Assembly: GCA_018398585.1 (NCBI GenBank)
Contig: JAGTTD010000013.1
Span: forward strand, 6,668,492 to 6,732,491
Source: Simmondsia chinensis
Lineage: Eukaryota > Streptophyta > Magnoliopsida > Caryophyllales > Simmondsiaceae
DNA: 64,000 nt
Direction: 5' to 3'
Shown: in pieces, positions 36,501 to 44,612 of the stretch
Layout: every line of letters begins with the position of its first letter
Position numbering within the stretch: the stretch's first letter is position 1
The notes under the pieces: generated by a model
Told to the model about the DNA's origin: nothing
Database searches by the model: none
The model's input: the letters and a program-made list of their open reading frames with translations, nothing else
Made by a program: the position numbers and the translations under genes

Positions 36501-37777
36501 CTCAATTAATTTGACAAAGAGATCCTTGGCCTCAGGATCATTGCAGAAAAATTCGTAAATGTTAGTGTCAGACTCTTTCGTTTTTCTCAAGTAATCATTT
36601 GCCATCTTGCATAGCATTGGACACTCGTTTGGATCTTCAATTCCAATTTGCCTTGCTGCGGTTCCCCAAAGATAAAACAAAAAATTATGTCTCAAAATTT
36701 TAAATATCTATACTCTAATTATATATCTAGGGAAAAAAAAATCTCCTTACAAAAAAGAGAATAATATTAACCAAGAAACTCAAGGGGTTTTATTTTCTAA
36801 AAATAAAGTTATAAAAAATCGATGGACTTAATAATCTTGCCATTACTTTGGTGGGAAATTAGGAAAAAATTTAATGAAAAATATGGGTAAATGGGTATTA
36901 TTTTTTATTTATAATTTTTTGCAATTCTTACTTTTATGTTTTTAGTTTTAATTAGAGTATTTTAAAAACACAAAAAATAGAAAATTTTTAACAAAAAAGT
37001 AGTCTGCAAAGGCTTCTTTGGTGCCATCTTATATTTTTAAAGCTTAACGTTTGAAAAACTAAGAACTATATTGTAAAAATAATTTACTTTTTGGTTTTTT
37101 CATGTTTAAGTAACAATTGAAACAAAAAACTAAAAACATGAAAAAATTATTTTAAAAACCTAATTTTATTTTGTAAAATAAAAACAAAAACAAAGGATAA
37201 TGTTAGAGCAAAATTATTTTCTATAGATCACATCATCATTTTAAAATAACAATTTATACCTTGACAATAATAATTTTCAAAATAAAAACTATAATTAGAA
37301 AATAATATCAAACATACCCCAAAACCTTAGCTTTATTCTTGATCAGAAGCTAACAACTACATATAAAAACTAAGTGTAATGGAAACTGAAAGTATTAAAT
37401 TTCATCAGGCCTTTTAGACCCAACCCATGGAGTTGGAATATATGAGGTCCATGTATAAGTAGAAATGGGGTTTCATCCTAAAACCAATTGGCATTAAGTA
37501 AACTGACTCATTAGGCTTATAAATGAATCTTTTTTACTCTTACAACTCCTATGTGGGATTTACTAGGCTCATATGTGGAGTCCTTATAGCAGAAAGAAAA
37601 AAAATTTCATCCTTTTCACTATTAGTAAGGAGAATACAACAACCTGTATAAAGAGAGAAACTAACACAACAAGAAAGAGATATTACCAACATAATGGGAA
37701 AATCTCTCGAACTGGCCAACCCGACCAGACTCGGTTCGATCTAAACTCGGCACGATCTTCTTCAGAAGCTCTTCCAT
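22861..37777 (-). CDS. NADKc: Calmodulin-dependent NAD kinase-like protein (zeta-toxin-type P-loop kinase domain)
   Basis: Eight coding exons read right to left: 37687-37777, 36432-36655, 36108-36172, 27039-27272, 26341-26470, 25640-25959, 25336-25477, 22861-23109. All introns are GT-AG and phases agree, giving 484 residues. The N-terminal part (FERFSHYVARQIGIEDPNEC) matches my recollection of Arabidopsis NADKc (At1g04280). A basic-hydrophobic helix at residues 127-153 (RKQRFERVLKELKVTRVFS) fits a calmodulin-binding site. The kinase domain has Walker A GGMGAGKS (189-196), EADAF with Asp221, and VIMDGTLSW (Asp274). Known role of the family: phosphorylating NAD to NADP when calcium-calmodulin binds, at the mitochondrial surface in Arabidopsis, feeding NADPH oxidases. 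Start: first ATG in the exon; an upstream exon is not excluded, as the frame stays open to 37864. Introns 3 and 7 are swollen by repeats. A Copia LTR begins 84 bp past the stop. Confidence 0.9.
23110..24964. other. Most of intron 7 of the NAD kinase gene; AT-rich, no gene
   Basis: Contains an (ATT)n run near 23129-23155, a GAGCTC-rich degenerate repeat at 24170-24320 and a (TA)n microsatellite at 24498-24544. The open frames here are composition artefacts. Confidence 0.7.
24965..25268. mobile_element. Foldback (MITE-like) element in intron 7
   Basis: Two arms of about 70-75 bases, 24985-25060 and 25180-25252, are imperfect inverted repeats sharing GTGAGAGGGGCGAAT and AAGATTTRTTG. Outer TAGTGT / ACACTA hexamers at 24965 and 25263 may be the tips. 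It has no coding capacity. It ends 67 bp from the splice donor of exon 7. The target duplication is unclear. Confidence 0.6.
25269..25330. repeat. (TA)n and (GA)n microsatellites beside exon 7 donor
   Basis: A TA run is followed by 12 or more GA repeats. On the gene's strand this places a CT-rich tract immediately after the GTAAGC donor. Confidence 0.9.
26165..26335 (-). mobile_element. tRNA-derived SINE candidate in intron 5 of the NAD kinase gene
   Basis: On the minus strand the sequence carries a B-box GGTTCAAATCCC at about 26250-26262, with an AT-rich tail on the left. There is no second copy in the window and no clear target duplication. Confidence 0.4.
27507..28459 (-). repeat. LTR relic interrupted by a second LTR
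   Basis: The outer ends TGTTA (27507) and TAACA (28459) enclose about 290 bp of LTR-like DNA that resumes after the nested insertion at 27673-28334. The right portion ends in AACCAAGTAAATCTGTGTG and T-rich DNA, as plant U5 regions do. Orientation is uncertain and no clean target duplication was found. Lies in intron 3 of the NAD kinase gene. Confidence 0.5.
27673..28329 (-). mobile_element. Collapsed Copia element: one LTR plus primer site, target duplication intact
   Basis: A full LTR (27718-28329, minus orientation, TGTTAGGAATATG start) is followed by the primer site ATTGGTATCAGAGC, a leader of about 30 bases and about 15 bases of LTR terminus. Perfect 5-bp duplications CAACG (27668-27672 and 28330-28334) flank the whole, so the internal region and second LTR were deleted after insertion. 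The same LTR family occurs at 45358-45920 in the opposite orientation. CGATCGATC motifs lie at 28190-28275. Confidence 0.8.
28460..28994. other. AT-rich intron sequence, no feature recognised
   Basis: Part of intron 3 of the NAD kinase gene. Short stretches recur (CAAATATTATTACTTTTAAAATGTGATTTGAAGTGAATAATAG-like blocks near 28680 and 28830), suggesting an old local duplication. Confidence 0.5.
28995..29375 (+). repeat. Two tRNA-like SINE fragments
   Basis: The first (about 28998-29100) has an A-box-like TTAGTGGTTAGAAAC and AAGCTCGATTC. The second (about 29252-29370) has TAGCAGAGTTAGCAAG and a B-box-like GAGGTTTGAGTCTCC. The spacing is right for pol III promoters, but the match is weak. Confidence 0.35.
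29456..29714 (+). mobile_element. 5S-rRNA-headed SINE, copy 2
   Basis: A 259-bp insertion between perfect 9-bp duplications ATGTCACCT (29447-29455 and 29715-29723). The head spans most of a 5S rRNA, from GGGTACCAACACG through GCACCGAATCCCATTAGAAC and GTGCTTGGGCGAGAGTAGTA to CGTGTTGCAC. Only about ten bases near the 5S start are missing. The body (GGAAATAGCTTCCC ... GGCTGCGTACATCC ... AGGAGCCCTTGG ... TGTTACTTTGG) is shared with copy 1 at 3329-3558. Located in intron 3 of the NAD kinase gene. Confidence 0.85.
30590..31000. repeat. GAGCT-rich dispersed repeat
   Basis: Degenerate GAGCTYG/GCTTGG motifs recur throughout, with GGGCTCGTTTATGCTTG near 30911. Related blocks lie at 24170-24320, 39370-39640, 46430-46830 and near 49726. 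It ends where the gypsy LTR begins. Confidence 0.5.
31011..31515 (+). repeat. 5' LTR of Ty3/gypsy element
   Basis: It aligns throughout with 34118-34609, apart from a T-rich expansion near 31431-31446. The primer site follows directly. Confidence 0.88.
31835..34139 (+). pseudogene. Ty3/gypsy pol remnants
   Basis: Open blocks show a gypsy protease (31835-32446: LRHNIHQTTCTISERVCHL, then HLLLGRPRQYDRGTIHDGR) whose catalytic DSG reads NSG and is followed by a stop. Next is a reverse-transcriptase N-terminal part (32820-33090: TWQTCLGSKTVNKL ... VFSRLCLKDEFHQSRAL). A late integrase scrap (33480-33590) and the post-integrase tail (LAPYHG-like, 33745-33775) follow. The tail then repeats a motif of the form NSRANSLQAGEVDA three times (33797, 33881, 34083). 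RNase H and the integrase core are missing. Confidence 0.75.
34118..34609 (+). repeat. 3' LTR of Ty3/gypsy element
   Basis: It begins within the last codons of the open frame (NDAA), at AGAGAAAA|TGACGCAG, so the polypurine tract is coding. Confidence 0.85.
34610..35640. other. Intron 3 sequence without recognised features
   Basis: AT-rich, with a 22-base T run near 35229. Nothing coding; no repeat pairing found within the window. Confidence 0.5.
35641..35790 (-). mobile_element. tRNA-derived SINE, 5'-truncated copy
   Basis: It aligns with 61428-61620 over the shared core (minus strand: AACTGGCACATGCGGTGTGTGG, then GGTCGGGATTTACC). The B-box region reads GGAGGTCGATTC. The tRNA-like head beyond it is missing. 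Lies in intron 3 of the NAD kinase gene, near exon 3. Confidence 0.65.
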
Positions 37778-37905
37778 GAATTCAATCCCCACCGTTGGAT
37801 TTGGTGATCTCTTCAATAGAAATTTATATATAGAGAGAATATAGAGAGAAATCAAGGCTTTAATTTAGGGGAAATAATTATATGGAAGGTCAATCATAGA
37901 ATTAG

Positions 37906-37943
<38 letters not shown>

Positions 37944-38089
37944 GGGTTGGGGCTTATTTTATATATATATATAGTTGGTGGATTCTCATGGAGCTTGTGA
38001 CATTGTGGTGTTCCACTCTCTCTTTACCATCATTATTACTTATTAATACTATATGTAATACAAATATTTTAATGAATAAGGAATTTTTT
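37778..38089 (-). promoter_or_regulatory. 5' flank of the NAD kinase gene
   Basis: The sequence upstream of the ATG at 37777 contains a long T run (37910-37941), a (TA)n stretch (37962-37974) and no further ATG in frame. CTATTGAAG at about 37814-37822 (gene strand) could be a splice acceptor for an upstream leader exon. No convincing TATA box or leader exon was found. Confidence 0.4.
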
Positions 38090-38640
38090 TTGGCTTGGAC
38101 ATATTTATCTATGTGTTATTTTGATGTTTCAATATATAAAATAAGGTATTAAGTTATTTGAAAATTTTATTACTTGTTTAATTCGAAGGTTAAATTATAT
38201 CAATTAAGATATCTTCTATTGAAATTTTCACCGGATCTTTGTTGGAAGATATTGATGTGTAATATGATCCCATCTATCCTCGGTATATTAAAATCTAGGG
38301 ACTTTTTGATAGAAAATATTTGTGTGGTATGTGATTTACATAATATATAGGTATGTTTCATTAAATTATGATAAATCTTTATCATAATGCATTGAATTTT
38401 TGCTAAAAACCAGCGGAAAATGCTCACATGAATTATATATCATTATAATTATGTACCCCACCAGCGTCTTCTAAAAACTGGTGGGATCTCAACAAATAGC
38501 TCACTGAATTTGGCATATAGGGTATCTAAGTGAGAAATTATTTAAACATTAGCATACCTTATATATTAAAATGTTAGGGTAACTAAGTAATAATTGTTAA
38601 AATTTGGAATGTCTAATTGATAAATTTTCAAAATTATACT
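38090..38640 (+). repeat. Dispersed AT-rich repeat, copy A
   Basis: It aligns in reverse orientation with 61980-62560. Shared landmarks are TTTCAATATATAAAATAAGG, the GATATTGATGTGTAA block and AAAATGTTAGGGTAACTAAGT. It has no coding frame and no visible terminal repeats, so its class is unknown. Confidence 0.55.
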
Positions 38641-41284
38641 ATGTATACAATTTTTTTTTTTCTTTTTTGATCAGTTGGATACAATTAAATTATACAAAAT
38701 TAAAGTACTCGTACTCATGATAAAAGTTATTTGAATAATAGAAAAATATTGGATAAATATTATCTAGATTCTTTGAGCTGTTATTTGAAATTAGTTAAGA
38801 CAGTTCTTAATTAACTTTTGATTTTATCAACTATTCCTCAACTATCAGTTTGTACATGATTAGTTTTATACTCCAACATTTTTATCTCTTCATAATCATC
38901 AAGGAAGACTCAATATACCCATCCAATAAGAATATTCAGAATTATTATGTCAGATGTCCTCATATTTTACCTATTGTATTAATTTAATCTATATATTTTA
39001 ATATTCACATATATGTGAAAAACAACACTCTGAAATATAAGGATTAGCTTATTCTAATTAAAAAAAAAAAAGGTACCTTTTTGGTAGCCAAGAATTATAT
39101 TGTTGTAACATAAATTTTGAAGGAACTACACCTACGCAGTTTAACATAGAGAGGCTTAATCGACAACATATATGAATACAAAGACTTATGACATAAATAA
39201 TTGTATAATATTTATTATTGTTTTGAGTTTACTTCACTACTTTTTTCAGACAAAGAAACAATATTTATGTGAACCACAAAATAAGTTTGTTAATGAATTG
39301 TATGAGGACAACTAGCATTATTGTCCTAATTGATGAGTTTTTGCGTTTCCCACGTGGTTGGATAGTGATTATGGTTGACAATGATTAAGGGCTTAAATCA
39401 ATTGAGCCCGAGCCTATTGAAGTTCAAAATTTTTTTGGTTTGCAAGTCTTAATAGGACAAGGTGAGTTCAAACGAGTCTAAACTGAGCTTTAATGAATTG
39501 AAATAAGACGGTTATGTTCAAGCTCAACCAAGGCCGAGTCAATAATGAGCTGAGCAACTTGTCAGCTTCAAGATGAGCTAAACGTTGATAAGTCATGCCT
39601 TGTGATTGACAAACTAAGGCTTAGCATATATACCTCTAGGTGTTGGTAATAATATTAGTAAATTGAGTAGGCGAAAAGGGGTGGGTGAGTAGGACTCAAC
39701 ATCGCTGTTATCCGCCCTAGTCACCTTTGTCAAGTAACTCATGTACTTGTGGACCTACTTTGTAGTGGTTAATCTGCCTTCAATTACCAAAAAAAGGTTA
39801 ATCTGCCCTCATTATACTAAATTTGGAAGCTAAATGGTGATGTGATTGTAAGACCACCCACTTGCCCCACAGTCGCTAACCTTATTCACCCTTCTAGGTC
39901 TAAGTGCCAATTTTATCCTTTTAGCTATGAGTACAAAAGTCTCTTAAGGACCCCAAGTTTTATTCACCCAATTTTCATACCAAGTGCTTGGAGTGTTTAT
40001 AGTTCATTTAACCATGACGAAATAGTCAAAATTGCAAACCATTACCATTACCAAAAAACCAATTAACCTCTTCTCAGTAATTTGGTAATTGGTTCAGTTA
40101 TGTCGGTTAACCAGTAATAGGAAAAAATTCATACAAATTTGTACATATGCTTCAAAACGGGACATAAACAAATAATAAATGAACAACCATAGCGATAAAA
40201 AAAAAAAAAGGTTCAAAGCATCGTCCCTTAAGTTCGCAGATAACAAAAATATTAACTAGTTAGGGTTCGTTTCATTCAACTTATTTTAGCTTATCTTTTT
40301 TCAGCTTATCTGTTTTAATAAGATTTGTCTATTTACGATATGTATATTTTTACTATAAAGTATTTGGTTGTGCAATGCAAAAAGATCCTTTTTACAAAAT
40401 AAAGCATTTCAATATAAGTTAAAAAAATAATTTACCTAATATAATCACAAAAATGATTTAATAATATACATTACCTAATCTTACATATATTATTGCAAAG
40501 TTCCCCCACCCAAAATCCCTTCATTTATTAATCCATGCAATCTCATGAGTTTACTATTCAACTTTCCTTTAAAACCTAAATTAATTTCATAAAATTACAG
40601 TAAGAGCAGAACATTTGAAAAAAAATGTTATCATATCAATAATGAGTTAAAACTAATGATTTAAGTTTAAAATAATGAAAACATTGACAATATATATAGT
40701 AAATCTTTTTAAATTATAAACACTCTTCGTGCATCGCATGAAGTTACACTAGTTATTGTAGATAAGAGATAATCATGATAATAGTTGGTCATAGTAGTAG
40801 AAAGTGTTACACCCATGACCATAAAACGTATGGTGATCGATGAAAGTGGTAATAACAAGTAAAAGTAAGTTATGAGATTGAAGATTTAATATTAATATAA
40901 TATTTTTAAAGCAATTTCCTGGAATAAGCTCTGAAAAAGATTCATTTTTACATCTGTTTCTGCTTAGTTATAAAATAATTTTTTTATTCTTCTATTTAAG
41001 TTATGAAAAAGATAAAAAAAAAAAAAATTTTCAACCAAATGCAAACCCCGCAGTAAAAAAAAAAATCTTTTTTATAATTTTAAGTTGTTAAAAAACTAAA
41101 CCAAATACAAACTTATTATTGACACGAAATATAGGCAGAGATGGGGTCGCTAGAGATCCGCTGTCGGTGCCTCTTGTCAAATGGGAGTGCGCCGAGGGCA
41201 CTGATGTTTCGTTAAAGTAAAGCTTTGGTTATATTATATTTTTCAATTGTTTTACTTTTAATTTTAAAATCTAAATTCATTAAG
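38641..41284. other. Intergenic DNA between the two host genes
   Basis: No gene found. A GAGCT-rich repeat lies at 39370-39640. A stretch from about 40260 (AGGGTTCGTTTCATTCAAC) to about 41110 (ACCAAATACAAAC) has MITE-like inward-facing ends, but they are too diverged to call with confidence. The rest is AT-rich. Confidence 0.5.
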
Positions 41285-41400
41285 TATGAAAAAAAAAAAA
41301 AGATCAGAAAAGGTTTTTGCTTGTGTTGGGATTTGAACCCGACACCGTATAAGAAATGTAAACTCAACATTAGACCAACTTGACATATTGTTAATACGAA
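41285..41400 (-). mobile_element. tRNA-like SINE or tRNA relic
   Basis: On the minus strand it shows an A-box-like CAAGTTGGTCTAATG and a clean B-box GGGTTCAAATCCC at about 41331-41343. It ends in a T run (41289-41301) suitable for pol III termination. It does not fold as an intact tRNA. Confidence 0.5.
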
Positions 41401-42264
41401 AAATATATTTACTTAGTAATTCGGTAATTGGTTTAACTGAAATAAACAAAAGTTCTAACCTTAATTGATTAGAAATATCGTGATTTTACTAGTTCGGTTG
41501 ACCGAACAGTACATTCGAAAATGTTAGCCATGTTTTTGATTTGGTATTTTGGTTATGGTTTTTCTAGAACAGCCTTACCGAGTACCTTTACATATCAACA
41601 AATGGCCAACAATGCAAGAAGCTCTCATAGAAGTGAAGGTTTTAGGAAGACCACATGTGTACCATAGGACCACCCGCAAACACCAGGACAATAAATCGAT
41701 ATAGTTGGCACACAAAAAAGAGACTGGGGGCAAATCCAAATACAAGGACTTAATATGGTTCGATCTATGTCCACATATTTGCACAGTAATTTCACTATTT
41801 TGAGAATAATACATGAGACAATTTTCAATGGTGCACATGAATCACATAACTCTAATTTATATATATAACCACTCACTACCTTGGGCGTTTTGGGTCTGAA
41901 TCGAATTGGATCAATCATCTACATCAAACAAGACTAAAAAAGCAAAAAATTAGACTCGACATGACAATTCTCCAGCCCGGGAAATGGTTCAATGACATTC
42001 ATTGCAAGCACCCACTTGCTAACATACTCATTATACCTTCTTAAAAGGTTGCAGTAAGTGAACTCAATCCTACATCAAAAGTACAATTTCGACAAGTCAA
42101 TGCACTTGTCGGTTGCTTGGACTGGTATGTAACCTCGGGAAATGATTTCCAACTAGCATGACTTGATCTATTCAAAATAGAGTTTCCTTGGGAGAGATAG
42201 CATAAAATAATTTTGACGTTAGAACCAACACGCTCTACCTCAAACCGCAAGTTATCAATAACAC

Positions 42265-43510
42265 CTAATTCAAGACCATCCTCTTCCCACCTAAGAATCT
42301 AATATAATAACCACTATCATCAAGTTGTCCCATTGATATTAAAATTTTCATTAACTGCAGCACATATCTCATGTTCTGTAAAATCCACACCAACCCATTT
42401 GGTAATGAAATATTTACATCACCCAAACCGTCAACTTCTAATGGTTGTCCATTTGCCAAATACACTCTTCCATAATCCTTGGGTAAATAACTTTGTATTA
42501 CATTCCTACATGATGTAGCATGTAACATGGGTTATGAATCCAAACTTCAGTCATCTATTGGTAATGAATATACGAAACAGCTAAAGCATCCAGTGTAACC
42601 TTAGTTACAACATTAGGTGACTTAAGGTCAAACTTTTTCAAGACTCTACAATCCTTTTTCATATATTGTATTTTTCCACAATGCTAATATTACTCCTTAT
42701 GAGGCTTTTTTTTTTTCCCCCTCTACTGCTAACCGTGCTCCTACATGATTTTTCAAAACTCCTACCCTAGTTTCCATAACTAAGGCACTATTATCGAAGA
42801 AAACAACTTGGCACACCTCCTCGACCAAAACTAAATCATATATGTCATTGTATTTCAATTTTTTTCCTGGCTAATTGTTGTTCTCACGTCTCCCCAACTG
42901 TTTGGCAGAGCTGCCAACAGTATTAGTGCTCGGGTTTCATCATCGGGTTTTATTTCCACTGACATCAACTGATCTATAAACATATTGAAAACATTTAAAT
43001 GCTAGGAAACATAATTACCTTCCATCATTTTTAAATTGAGCAACTTTTTCGTTTGATGTACCTTATTCACCCATAGTTTTTCACATGTGCCCAAAAGAAA
43101 AACTGCCATCATGCCCGCCCTTGTCTTCTCATTGACCATATTATATGCCATCAGGACAATGTAACCCAAACGCTGCCCAAAATCTATCAGTCTAACAGGT
43201 TCCACTCCCCGTCCTTCATATCCTCTGGTGTCTTCTCGAATAGAGGCAGCTGCATCTTTTTTGCATAGAAAGTCATCAATCTACATGTGCCAATATGCAA
43301 AGTTAATACCTTTAAAATTCTCAATACCAAAAAATTTTATCTCGTCGGCTATGATGAACACTTCTGGTATGAATCTTCTCAAGCACTTTTTTTTCAAATC
43401 TGGATTGATTAGGATTTTTGCCAGTATTGCCGCTTTGTGCTCCTCCAAGCAAAAAACCATGGCTGCGTCGCCCCCACTATTAGGCACGCTCGAACATCTT
43501 TCATTGGGCT
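42265..43510 (-). pseudogene. Copia gag-protease relic
   Basis: Gag opens as EIKFFGIENFKGINFAYWHM (about 43360-43300). It continues through YNMVNEKTRAGMMAV and TKKLLNLKMMEG (43050-43160), then ALILLAALPNSW, a zinc-knuckle region, and protease downstream sequence (LHATSCRNVIQSY ... DYGRVYLANGQPLEVDGLGDVNIS). Many stops and frameshifts. Residue order follows the gag at 8135-9586 throughout. Confidence 0.75.
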
Positions 43511-44018
43511 CTCACACCACTCCCTGGCGTTCGAACACACAACCACCACCACCGACCTTCGGTCCACGTGAATAGACCACCGTTGCTGCTCTACGGCTCT
43601 GGTGCGGAAAATACTACTACTTGGGCAAATTGAAGCTTACATCAGTAACGCCCGCACGTCAATAAGCACACCACGTGATCATGACGCCTTAATCCACCAC
43701 TTCCAGGCTGTTGCCTTGCTTTTCGGCCCCAGTTTGCATGACCATCATAGATCTAGCGAACACCTCTCCAAAGCACTGGAAGCACCCGACTTGCCACCCA
43801 AGTACGCCAATCTAGTCGGACGCTCCAGCGTACGCTATCATGCATCGTCAATATGAACCAGGCGCCAGCAACCTTCATTCAAGCACCATCAATGTCCTTG
43901 ACCTAGGCAAGTCTGACCACTCGCTGGCGTTCACCAAGTCGGATAGCAAGTTCAAGCATCGGGTCTCTTTTCCATTGGTTGTGCTAAGTCTTTGATTTAG
44001 GTTCGATCTGACACCAAT

Positions 44019-44278
44019 TGTAAGGTCTAGCCACGCACAAAAACACTTATTTAAAACAGTAAACACAGACAAAGAGATCGGAGAAAAAAATCAAAACACT
44101 GGAACTTGTATGGTTCGGTCGAAGCCTGGGTCAACGGAGGGGAACACAAATTCACTATTTTGAAATAGTGCATGAAACAATTTACACATAACTCTAATAT
44201 ATATACAGCCACACATTAAACCCCAGTACACTATACAGACAAGATCTATAAAATCAGGCTTCACAAATAAGCCCAACA
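44019..44278 (-). repeat. 5' LTR of second gag-only Copia element
   Basis: TGTAAG and CCAACA ends, with the primer site on the inner side. It resembles 41658-41966 in the AACTCTAATWTATATA and TTCACTATTTTGA blocks. Confidence 0.65.
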
Positions 44279-44390
44279 GTACAAAGTCATATCCCATAGT
44301 TTTGAAAGGACTACTTCCAAGCCTTGAACCTACGACCTTATATCATCATAGAGCGACTTTACCGATTGCAACATAACTTATTGAGAGCTT
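44279..44390 (-). mobile_element. Au-like SINE fragment with tRNA head
   Basis: On the minus strand, TTGCAATCGGTAAAGTCGC (A-box region) and GTCGTAGGTTCAAGGC (B-box) are followed by TTGGAAGTAGTCCTTT. This is the tRNA-type head plus the start of the body usual in Au-like plant SINEs. It stops at the edge of the Copia LTR, which probably inserted into it. It is the tRNA-headed counterpart of the 5S-headed SINEs here. Confidence 0.55.
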
Positions 44391-44612
44391 ATTGCAGTAA
44401 AATATACCGCAAAGAATATTACACACATAGGATGACTCCCATCAACTAGCTAAGTTTCTCTGTAACCAAAACCTTAAAGCTGATGGAATTCTATTTACAA
44501 TTTCAAATAGACTGAAAACCCAACACCTAAAAAGAGAAAATTAATACTAATAATAATAACAATAAATTGTCAAAAGAATGATAGGATTATATTACCTTCA
44601 CCAAGAGTATGC
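44391..44612 (-). other. Probable 3'UTR of TZP
   Basis: AT-rich sequence after the TAA at 44613-44615, with AATTTATTGTTATT-type stretches near 44550-44570. No canonical AATAAA is certain. Confidence 0.4.

Larger units (their letters stand above)
41658..44278 (-). mobile_element. Second gag/protease-only Copia element, older
   Basis: Read on the minus strand: 5' LTR 44019-44278, primer site ATTGGTGTCAGATC (44005-44018), GC-rich leader, gag and protease, purine-rich CTGGAGAAT, and a diverged 3' LTR at about 41658-41966. Only about 2.05 kb lies between the LTRs, again with no trace of integrase or reverse transcriptase. Gag is homologous to that at 8135-9586. The two LTRs are much diverged and no target duplication was found. 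The right LTR abuts a SINE at 44279. Confidence 0.7.

Noticed and set aside
37661..37855. N-terminal extension of the NAD kinase to position 37855
   Set aside because: The upstream start would be TTG, not ATG; the first in-frame ATG is at 37777.
43228..43856. Plus-strand frames at 43.2-43.9 kb
   Set aside because: Antisense shadows of the older Copia gag and its GC-rich leader.
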